DNA of 18,091 bases from Aquincolibacterium sp964606385 (lineage in GTDB: Bacteria > Omnitrophota > Omnitrophia > Omnitrophales > Aquincolibacteriaceae), in NCBI GenBank assembly GCA_964606385.1, contig CAZSFZ010000032.1:1-18091 (forward strand), written 5' to 3'. Numbering within the stretch: position 1 is the first letter of the stretch; each line of letters starts with the position of its first letter. The notes under the pieces were generated by a model, which saw only the letters and a program-made list of their open reading frames with translations, was not told where the DNA came from and made no database searches. Both the position numbers and the translations under genes were made by a program. Of the stretch, positions 7,607-17,100 are shown piece after piece.

Positions 7607-10600
7607 AGCTTGCGGGTGATGAACAATGATCGCTGAGGTGGATTGCTCGGGGTGCATCTGGAAGGTTTCGGTCAGGATGATCCCGATCTTGTCCGCGGGA
7701 AGGATGTGAAATAATTTTTTCTGGTCCTCAAGGTTGGGACAGGCCGGATAACCGAAGCTGTACCGCGACCCCTGATAGCCCTGCCGGAAGATCTCATCTT
7801 TGGTACGTTTATCCTTTTTGTCGATCCCCAGGTCCCGGCGGATCAGAAGATGCGTGAATTCCGCCAGAGCTTCAGCCGCTTCGACGGACAGCCCGTGAAG
7901 GTAGAGGTACTCCGTATACTTGTTGGCCTTGAAATATTTATGCTCCATTTCGCTCGCGCGTTTCCCAATCGTCACGGCATGGAACGCGACAATATCGGGC
8001 TCGCCTCCCTTCGGCCTGAAGAAATCCGCGATGCACTGATAAGGTTCCCGGGACTGGCGCGGGAACGTGAACCGGGTCAATTCGGCTTGTCCGGAACCGT
8101 CCAGGATGACCAGATCGTTGCCCTCCGAATAGCATTTATAAAAACCATAGATCACCCGGGGTTCTAAAAGTTTTTCGCGGATCGCCTGCGCTTTAAAACG
8201 TTCAAAAATGGGTTCCACGTTCTCCTGCAGGTAAAGTTCGAATTCCCGCGGCGTCCGGTCCCCTTGTTTGAATTGCCACTGAGCGCGGTAAAGCGCCGTC
8301 TTGTTGATCCACGGAAAGATCTCCTGCAGTCGGACATTCTTGATGATCCGGTAGCCATAGAACGGCGGCTGCGGGACGGGATTATCACGATGGACGTGAA
8401 AAGACGGCCCGCGGGGTTTTGATCCCGTATAAGGGACACCATCCACGCGTTTCGGCATCGGCGGTGCAGGAGCCTGCGGTGCCGGTTTCACGGGTTCCGG
8501 AACAGGAACGGGTACTTCAGCGACTTTCGGCTGCGGCAGCGCGGAAGGTTCAATGCCTTTCAATTTTTCCATGATCTTGAGCCCCGAAAAAGCGTCGCGG
8601 CCGTAATGGACCGATCCTCCCTGATAGGCCTGCGCGAGATCGCGTTCGACATAGCGCTCGGTCAACGCGGCCCCGCCGCAGATCACGGGAAGCTTGATCC
8701 CCCGGCGGCTCATTTCCTCAAGATCTTCTTTCATGATCAGGGTCGACTTGACCAGAAGCCCCGAAAGGCCGATCGCGTCCGCCCGATTCTCGACCGCCGC
8801 TTTCACGATCGCCTCGACCGGCTGCTTGATCCCGATATTAAAGACCTTGTAACCGTTGTTGGTGAGGATGATGTCGACAAGGTTCTTCCCGATATCGTGA
8901 ACGTCGCCTTTGACGGTCGCAAGGACGATCCGGCCGCGCTCCTGCCCCTCTTTCTTTTCCATGAATTTTTCAAGATGGGCGACGGCTTTCTTCATCACCT
9001 CGGCTGACTGGAGCACGAAGGGCAGCTGCATCTTACCGGCACCGAAGAGTTCCCCGACCGTCTTCATGCCGCCCAGCAGGAATTCGTTGATGATCTCGAG
9101 AGGCTTGTATTTCTTGAGGGCTTCGTCCAGATCCTCGTGAAGACCGTCCGAGCTTCCGTCCAGGATATGGTTCTTCAGGACCTCTTCGATCGCGCTCGCC
9201 TGCTTTCGAGGGGCCTCGACGGTTCCCTGTTTCTTGGAAAAATGCGCGATGTATTCCTGTAAGGGATCTTTCCCGTCGATCCATTGATTATGGAGAAGCC
9301 TCTTGGCCGCTTCAAGGTCATCGGCCGCGATCTTGAAAAGCGGCACGATCTTTTTGGCGTGAACGATCGCCGCGTCCAGGCCGGCTTCCACGCATTCGTG
9401 AAGGAAGACACTGTTCAGGATCTGCCGGGCGTGGGGCGCGAGCCCGAATGAGATGTTACTCACCCCGAGAATGGTATGGACCGCCGGCAGGTCCTTTTTG
9501 AGGCGACGGATAGCCCCGATCGTCTCGGGCGCCGCATTCCGGAACTCTTCACTGCCGCTCCCGAGCGTGAACGTAAGAAGGTCAAAGAAAAGGTCCTCGG
9601 CACGGATCCCATACTGCTGGGTCACGATCTGATAGATGCGCTTGGCGATGCGGAGCTTGTCTTCGCGCGTCTTGGCCATGCCTTTTTCATCGATCGTAAG
9701 GACCACAAGGCCCGCGCCGTATTTTTTGGCCATGGGACAGATCTTGCGCAGCCGCTCGCCCCCATCCTCAAGATTGATCGAATTGATGATGGGTTTTCCC
9801 GCGCAGCGCTTGAGCGCTTCTTCGATCACCGCCGGTTCCGTAGAGTCGATCATCACCGGCACCGTGACATGCTGGTTAAACCGGCTGATCGCCTCGATCA
9901 TGTCCTTTTTTTCATCGCGCCCGACATAGGCCACGCAGAGATCCACGAGATGCGCACCTTCTTTTACGGCCTCCCGCGCGACACCCACAATGGCGTCATA
10001 ATCCTCCCGTTCCAGAAGCTGTTTGAACTTTTTGCTGCCGTTCGCGTTGGTCTGTTCCCCCACCAGAAGCGGCGCGGGTTTCTGCGTGTAGGCCGAGATT
10101 CCGTAAAGACTCGCGCAGGCCGGCTCGTGTTTCGGTGTTCTTTTCTTAGGCACGCATTTCCCGACGCGCTCGACCACGGCCTTCAAATGCTCCGGCGTGG
10201 TACCGCAACAACCACCGACGATCGAGACGCCGAATTCTTTGACGAAGCGCTCATGGAAATCCGCCAGTTCCTTGGGGGTCAGGTGATAATGCGCCACACC
10301 GCCAACATTTTCCGGAAGACCGGCGTTCGGAAGCACCGAAATGTGCCTGGAGGAACTCTCGCAAAGCGTGCGGACGTGTTCGGCCATTTCAGCAGGCCCA
10401 GTCGCGCAATTGATCCCGATCACATCCACGGGGAACATCTCAAGCGTCGCGATCACGGCATGGATGTCCGTCCCGAGCAGCAGGGTTCCGGTAGGTTCAA
10501 AAGTGACCTGCGCCATGAGCGGCAGGCGGCGCCCCGTCTCCTTGAAGGTTTCCACCGCGGCAATGATCGCGATCTTTGTCTGGAGCAGGTCCTGACAGGT

Positions 10601-11074
10601 CTCGATCAGCAGGCCGTCCACCCCGCCCGCGATGAGCCCTTTATATTGTTCTTTATACGCGTCTTTCAGCTCATGAAAGCCGATATGCCCGAGCGACGGA
10701 AGCTTCGTCCCGGGTCCGACCGAGCCCATGACGAACCGTGGATGGTCCGGAGTGGAATATTTTTGCGCGACCTCCTTGGCAAGGCGCGCGGCTTTTTCGT
10801 TGAGCTCCGTCACGCGGTCCTGGAGCCCGTATTCCGCGAGCACGATCCGATTGGAACCGAAGCTGTCGGTCTCGATCACATCGCAGCCGGCTTTGAGAAA
10901 ACTCTCGTGAACACCGCGGATCACATCCGGCTTGGTCACGACCAGATACTCGTTACAGCCGTCCTTGCCGCCGTAGTCCTCCGACGTCAGATTAAGCTTT
11001 TGGAGGTTCGTCCCCAAAGCCCCGTCGAACACAAGGACCTTCTCATTAAGTTTCTTAAGGAATGGATGGCTCAT
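7589..11074 (-). CDS. metH: cobalamin-dependent methionine synthase, full length
   Basis: A 1161-residue protein (E. coli MetH has 1227) that transfers a methyl group from 5-methyltetrahydrofolate via cob(I)alamin to homocysteine. Domains in order: homocysteine-binding barrel (about 1-310) with zinc ligands Cys223 (GINCATG) and Cys289-Cys290 (GGCCGTT); pterin-binding barrel (about 335-600), starting with VGEQTN and containing VDLCVAYVGRDE, a variant of the canonical segment; B12 cap and B12-binding domain (about 630-840) with the lower ligand His726 in DVHDIGKN; a Pro-rich linker (about 840-890); and the AdoMet-dependent reactivation domain (about 900-1161) with FPRQ, YLHGLSVEAAEALAEF and GYPACPN motifs. 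All four modules are intact, so it should be self-reactivating given a flavodoxin-type reductant. ATG at 11074; no Shine-Dalgarno is visible. It lies 79 bases downstream of the giant gene on the same strand, so co-transcription is possible. Confidence 0.97.
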   Translation of the reverse strand: MSHPFLKKLNEKVLVFDGALGTNLQKLNLTSEDYGGKDGCNEYLVVTKPDVIRGVHESFLKAGCDVIETDSFGSNRIVLAEYGLQDRVTELNEKAARLAKEVAQKYSTPDHPRFVMGSVGPGTKLPSLGHIGFHELKDAYKEQYKGLIAGGVDGLLIETCQDLLQTKIAIIAAVETFKETGRRLPLMAQVTFEPTGTLLLGTDIHAVIATLEMFPVDVIGINCATGPAEMAEHVRTLCESSSRHISVLPNAGLPENVGGVAHYHLTPKELADFHERFVKEFGVSIVGGCCGTTPEHLKAVVERVGKCVPKKRTPKHEPACASLYGISAYTQKPAPLLVGEQTNANGSKKFKQLLEREDYDAIVGVAREAVKEGAHLVDLCVAYVGRDEKKDMIEAISRFNQHVTVPVMIDSTEPAVIEEALKRCAGKPIINSINLEDGGERLRKICPMAKKYGAGLVVLTIDEKGMAKTREDKLRIAKRIYQIVTQQYGIRAEDLFFDLLTFTLGSGSEEFRNAAPETIGAIRRLKKDLPAVHTILGVSNISFGLAPHARQILNSVFLHECVEAGLDAAIVHAKKIVPLFKIAADDLEAAKRLLHNQWIDGKDPLQEYIAHFSKKQGTVEAPRKQASAIEEVLKNHILDGSSDGLHEDLDEALKKYKPLEIINEFLLGGMKTVGELFGAGKMQLPFVLQSAEVMKKAVAHLEKFMEKKEGQERGRIVLATVKGDVHDIGKNLVDIILTNNGYKVFNIGIKQPVEAIVKAAVENRADAIGLSGLLVKSTLIMKEDLEEMSRRGIKLPVICGGAALTERYVERDLAQAYQGGSVHYGRDAFSGLKIMEKLKGIEPSALPQPKVAEVPVPVPEPVKPAPQAPAPPMPKRVDGVPYTGSKPRGPSFHVHRDNPVPQPPFYGYRIIKNVRLQEIFPWINKTALYRAQWQFKQGDRTPREFELYLQENVEPIFERFKAQAIREKLLEPRVIYGFYKCYSEGNDLVILDGSGQAELTRFTFPRQSREPYQCIADFFRPKGGEPDIVAFHAVTIGKRASEMEHKYFKANKYTEYLYLHGLSVEAAEALAEFTHLLIRRDLGIDKKDKRTKDEIFRQGYQGSRYSFGYPACPNLEDQKKLFHILPADKIGIILTETFQMHPEQSTSAIIVHHPQAKYFSV

Positions 11075-11079
11075 AGAGC

Positions 11080-11089
11080 GGATATACTA
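11080..11089 (-). promoter_or_regulatory. weak -10-like element close to the metH start
   Basis: On the minus strand TTAGTATATC sits directly upstream of the ATG (TAGTAT matches the -10 consensus at 4 of 6). If used, transcription would start about 2-3 bases before the ATG, giving a nearly leaderless mRNA; this would explain the missing Shine-Dalgarno. There is no good -35 element, so this is tentative. Confidence 0.25.
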
Positions 11090-11091
11090 AC

Positions 11092-11121
11092 ACGGGAAAC
11101 AGGGAACGGGAAACGGAGAAC
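11092..11121. repeat. degenerate GGGAAAC tandem repeat upstream of metH
   Basis: In the 79-base gap between the giant gene and metH, about four units of 6-8 bases related to GGGAAAC(G) follow one another; ACGGGAAAC occurs exactly at 11092-11100 and 11106-11114. Read on the metH strand it is a GTTTCCC-type pyrimidine-rich tract ending about 17 bases before the ATG. Confidence 0.5.
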
Positions 11122-11153
11122 TGAGGTCTTGCCTAATAAAAAACGAACGGATC

Positions 11154-14100
11154 TTACGCGGAAGCCGCAATCTGCTTTTCGGCGGCCGCAAGATGCTCCA
11201 AGAAAGCCGCGACGATGGCAATGCCCTGCCCAACCCGGAATGCGGCCGAGGCAACCAGATCAGGCAAGGCTTGCCGTAGAGTCGTCGCGTTGATTTGAGA
11301 TGTGGAAACCGTGGAGAAATACCTGCTCAGGGCAGGAAGAAGAACGATCGAGTACTCCTTGGGGATCTCGGAACGGACCACGCGCTGCCAGGCCACGCCC
11401 TGACCGAGATCGTACTCCGGGAAAAAGACGCCGAACTTTTCGCCAAATACGGGATGGCGGATCACGGAAGAGACCAGCTGTGCCAGGGCCGTATTCGTTT
11501 TTGAATTCTCGATAAATTTAATGCCGTGGACCGCTCCGCGCTTTGAAAGTTCCATCTTGAGCGCCGCGAGATCGGTCCGGTTCGCAGAAACGATACTGAT
11601 CCTGTAATTTTCACCGGTCACATCCCCCGTCCTTTCAAAACCTTGCTGGACCGTTTCAATAAAACGGATCAATCGTTCCTTGATTTCCGGCGCGTAGAAC
11701 ACCACGGGGGCCATCCCTTCCACCTCACGATTCCGGATCGCCTCGGAAAGGTCCGAAAGCGAACGTTCGAACATCCGGTCGGCCAGGGCATTGAATCTCT
11801 CGCGCGGCATAGCCCTGTCACGCAGAAGATTTTCCAGGGTGCGGTATCCCGCGACCTGCGATTCCGCGCCACGGTCCGCGATAGACGCCATGGCCTCGGG
11901 AAGAAGGATATCGTTGAAAGCCGACCAAAGTCCCTTCACCGCAGGCTCCACGCCGATCGTTTCAACTTCTTTCGTAAATTCGAGGATCACGTTTTGATCC
12001 GCCGGCTGCTGACGCAATACCGCCCGGAGCATCCCCGTATAAACCTGCTGGGATCTCAATTCACTGCGGCTGGGGCTATCTTCATTCTCGTCAAGTTCCT
12101 CCGTGAATTGATCGATCGCCTCATCCATCCGCAAGATAAAATCATCCAACCGCTCGGCGATTTCGTTAAGATCCTGCTCCAAAAAGTAATCCTCGAGGGC
12201 CTCGTTCTCCTGACGGTCGTAAAGCTGATAGATCCTGGGAAGGTCCAAAGCCTTGATCTCCTTGTCGGTCAATCCCAATTGATCCAGCGCCTCGCGCACA
12301 AAGGCGGATTGTTGTTCCTCGTCAAATTCGCTCTGATCGGATCCGGTGCCGTCCTCGGCGGGCTCGACGGGTTCATCCGGAAAAGTCTCTTCAGATTCTT
12401 TTTCGATGAACTTGATGACCCGCATCCCCATGGTTTCCAAACGTTCCACTTCCACTTCATCGGGATCCGGCTTAAGGATCTCCAGGAGAAGGGTCACAGG
12501 ATCCCTCAGCGAAGCCTTATCCCTGTCAAAAACAAGTTCATAAAGATCAACACCCAACAATTCAAAGGAAAGAAGCGCTGGAAGTGTTTTCCGTTTCTCT
12601 TTATCACTCAGGAAATTCTCAAGATCCTCGGCCGTCGAAGGTGATTTTTTTACATTCACAAAAAAAGCGACGCTGTTTTTGGCTCGACTGACTTTCTGAG
12701 ACGGCGCGGAAACCGTTGGCCGCTTTGACGCGCTCACGGCATTCTCAGCTGACGGGACGGACTCCGAGGAAGAGGGTGTCCCTGCCGCCTTTTCCGAAAT
12801 TTCCTTTTTCTGTGACCCTATCGCTGGATCCGGGACTTCTTGCGGAGCGATCGCCGCCATGGGTTGATTTGAAGATCCGCTCGTGCTTTCCCGTGCTGCC
12901 GGGACAGTTTTTTCTTCGGACTTGGAACTTGGAGAAGCCTGCTCTGGCGTCGAAATAGGAGTTTCCGGAACAACCGCCGCAGCAGTCGCTGCGGACTTTA
13001 TTTCTTGAATCAAAACAGGCGCCGGTTTTTCGACCGGCATATCGTCAGCTTGAGAAGCAACTGCCTCTTCTTTGACTTCAGCTTTCACTTTTACTGTTTT
13101 GAGAGCTTTTGCCGCGGTCTCCGGTGCCTCCGCCGCTTTAAGCTCCTGGTAGACCCCTGAAAATCTTCCCTGGTGCCTGAGAAAAGCGAAAACCTCCCGT
13201 TTCACCGCTTCCCCCACTCCCGTTAGACTTTCGATCGCATCCATGATCGCGTAACCGGACTTCGCGGAATTTTCGAATTGTTGCTTGTAATAGATCCCGG
13301 CACGATAAAGGGCCTTAGCCGCGCGTCCTGAAAGTTCCTCGAAGGTCCTCGGGCCTTGGACCGATTCCTCAAAATAGATCCTCCAGCCTTTGAGCCTTCG
13401 ATCCGCCCTGGCTTTTTTATCAGCCTGCTGTTTTCGTTCTGCCTCAGCGATGGCTGCGGCCAGCGCCTCATCCCTCATGACACCGGCCGGAGAGGATGCG
13501 GGCTCAACCTCGGGAGTCGTTGCCACAAGAGGCTGGACAGAGGCCGGAATCTCCGGAACCGATACCGCTACAATCGAGGGCGTCTCAGGAACGAATGCCG
13601 GCAAAGACGCGGGCTGTACGATCGAGGGAGGAGCCTCGGGAACAACTTGCACCGTTGACTGCGCTTCTTGGGAAACAGGAGCCGCGACTGGAATATCTTT
13701 TCTTTCCCGGAGCTTTGAAACAGGATTGGGCGCCCTATAATCGCCAAAGGGAAGCGCGTCAAAAAGCTCCGGATCCTCTAAAACCTTCGCGATGACCGGT
13801 CGCTTCTCGGGTTGGGGCAAGGTCTTGTTCTCCCAATAAACAACACTTCCCCGCTTCGAATCAAGATTAGTACTATCAAATCTCAAACCTTCTTTTTCAA
13901 AAACTTCCGCCATTTGTTCCTGATTTTTTCCCTGCGCGATCCTGAGGAACCTCATCCTCTCGTGAACGTTCCAGTCTTTGCGGGCCTCACGGTAATATCG
14001 CCCCGCAATCAAGAGCATCGGGTCCACATGCAACCCGTTCACGGCGATCGCGTATAAATAACGGGGATGCGGCAGTTGAGGATTTCGCTCCAGCGTCACA

Positions 14101-17100
14101 TAGGTCGATGAAGGGACCCCTGCCGCTTTCGCAACGTCCGCTTTCTTAAGACCGAGAAACTCCCGGATTAAGGCGATCCTGGGTCCCACCCCAAGCGAAG
14201 GAAGCTGGTTGAGAATTTCGGGTGATAATTCTTCCCGCAGTTCAGAACGAGAAGCTTCTTCGGAATGCTTTCCTCCTTGTATGCGTACCTGCGGCAAGGA
14301 TTCAAAGACCCCATCATGATTACGCCGTTGAGGCCTTCCATGGCCATAGATTTCAATGCGGTGACCCGATTGACGTTTTAAACGGAGATTGTCCCTGAAA
14401 AAGACCATATCGCCCAAGGCGTGCACTCCGTATTCCCAATACAAACGAACGCTTTCCAGGATAAATTCAAATCGATCTTTGTCCATGACAAGATCCGGAG
14501 CCACCAGGGGTTCCCCCGCGATAACAAGCTTTTCAGAAAATTCCACCAAGAGAACGCTGTCGGGCGTATGCGCGGGGAACGAAATAACCTGGAATTCCAG
14601 CTCGCCGGCTTTGATCTTCCCCACAACATCAAAAGCCTTAGATCCGATATGCGTCTTGAAAAGGGCCGAAGTATCCGCAGACAATACCTCACGTGGTCTT
14701 TTGGCGTCCGAAAGAGTCGAAAGAAACTTTAAGGCTTCTTTCCGCAGAGGATCCGAGGCATCAAAGGTTTTTTCCCATTGAGGGTGAGCTACAATCCTTA
14801 TATGGGGAAATTCCTCCTGCCAGTACCCGGCAGCACCGTTATGGTCCGGATGGGCGTGGGACATCACAATTTGTTCAATCGCATACGGATTGATGCCCCG
14901 GTCGCGAAGCCATTGCAATGTATCGCGATAGTAACACCCAAGCCCCGCATCAATGAGCGTATAGGACCGTTTCGGCCCGCCGTATTCGATAAGTATAAAA
15001 TTTCCGCCGTAGGGAGGCTGACAGACCCACAGTATCGCATCGGTTCCGGTTAGCGGAATTTTAGTAACATCCACATAAAAATTCTTTCCTTGGGTTTTTT
15101 CGATCTTTTGCCGGAGAAATTCTTTTGTGAATGGCATCATTTGCGCCATTCCATCGGGAGCCGCACTCTCCACAAATTTCATTCCATCAGCCATCAACTC
15201 TTGCCGGGTCGTCTTCTCATCCGGATCGGTACGTCCTGCTTCGGGCGTCCGCATTTCAGAGCGGGGGCCCGCCACAAACGGGGATCCCGATCCGCTCCTA
15301 TGGAAGAAACCCGGATAGTCCCCGAAAAGCGGAACAAAAAACTTTTCCGCCGCCGATCTCGTCGAATCAGAATGAGCGAGGTAGGCCTCAACATCAAAAC
15401 GGTAGAAGGGCAGCTCTTTTGCTTTTTGCCATACGCTCCGGCGGAGCCGGTCATGGATACGTTCCCGTATCTGTTGATGCACTTCCTGATCCACAAGCGC
15501 TCTGATCTGTTTTTGGAATTTTTCCTGGGTCGCCTTGGAAAAGCCTCCTTCGATCCTGCTTTTGACCCTTTTTCGAATATTTTTTTCTATCTTCTTTTCC
15601 CATTGCTTGAACTGCTCGGACTGGACTTTTAAAAGTTTCCCGGATTCAACCCTGGAAAGGATCCTCTGCCGCAATGCCTCATATTCCGAATCCGCTCCGA
15701 TAAAAAGCGTCGGCGAAAGACGTTCCATCTTTTTTTGAAGCCCGGGATCATCCAAAGAGGCCTTCCGCACCTTCATATACTCACCTTTCCAGTCTTCATG
15801 GTGTAAATACTGAAAATCCAGCACATGGAAGGCAATCTCGGGGGAAAGGAGGTTGAGACGTCCGAGCATGTCCTGCGAAAGCGCAGTTTTCCCGGGCTCC
15901 AGTCGCCGGCTGATGACCCGATTTAAATTCCTGATCGCCCAAAAAGATATTCCGTTATAGTTCCGGTACCGTTCTCCGAGTATCGCCAACAGCTGGCCGA
16001 TCACCGCGCCATAAGCTCCGGCAAAAGGCACGAAATTCCATTGCAGCAGAGCCTTCACGCGAATGGGTTTACGGAAAAACCCCTTGGTAAAACCCCAAAC
16101 AGGAAGAAGAATAAAAATGAGCCTCAGGATCGATCCCATCCACAAAGAAAGAATGATTGGGACCACGATCAAGGCGGGTGAAACGATCGTTAGAAGGGCC
16201 GCCGCAGGAATGACAACTGCCTTGGATATCTCAACAGGAGGCGCCGAAAGACCGAAGAGAACCCCCAGGAGCAAGTAAACGAATTTATGACCTTTGGAGA
16301 GGTCCGCTTTTTTAAGCAAAAATGCAAGTAACCGGAAGTCAGAGCTTTTGTTCCGAAGTTGTTCATATTTCGTTTTGAACCAAGCATTCACCTCACTTGC
16401 ATTGCTTAGATCTTCCGCCCCTGTGTCCGGAGTCATTTCTGTTGCCTCGCCGCTCGTTTTTTCATCCCGCATTTCGGAGCGAGAGGCGGCAGGATATTCT
16501 TCGGATGACGGTCGGCTCCAATCAGCAAGCTTTTGGCGAATGGTCGCGCTCATTTTCTCCCGGGCTTCCAAGAGTTCGAATTCTATGAAAGGCTCCAACT
16601 CCTTAGATTCGATCTCCGGCATGCGCGTCCAGACCTCTTCGAGAAGAGCTTTGAGCGTTCCCCTGTCGGAAAGACTCGCCACCCCGACATATTTCTCAAA
16701 AAGGGCAATATCATTCCGGTGCATATCCTCTTCTACTATCCGCATCAGGGTAAAAACATTCCCGAACAACAGCCTGATCCTTGAAGCATAAACTTCGGAA
16801 GGCACGCGGGTTATTTTCGAATACCGGATCCAGATCTCAAAAAGAACATCCATGAGCTTTGAAATATCTTTGTCGTCGCTGAATTTTTCCAGATTGTTCA
16901 CTATGAACTGTTCCATGGCCTTAACCTGGGACTCAGACGACTGGTCGATCGTCTGGGAGAAATGGGCTATAGCTTTCATAAGTTGTTGGCGAATATTCTC
17001 GCTGAAATCGGCGGGAAGACCGGAGCGGATCTCTGAACGCAAGGGCCGTATTTCTCCGTTCGGCACCGGCGCAAAATCCTCCGGCTTTAGATTTGCGAAC

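Noticed and set aside
9476..11293. 605-codon open frame on the plus strand opposite metH
   Set aside because: It is antisense to a fully recognisable methionine synthase; its translation is Arg/His/Asp-rich with no domain, as expected for a GC-rich shadow frame.
11361..11378. Sixth boundary peptide candidate (VRSEIP, residues 2229-2234)
   Set aside because: It lacks the final Arg and sits in an apparently folded part of the C-terminal domain rather than in a linker.
11643..12644. 333-codon open frame on the plus strand opposite the giant gene
   Set aside because: The minus-strand frame continues through it without interruption and holds the boundary peptide and an acidic segment; the plus frame shows no domain.
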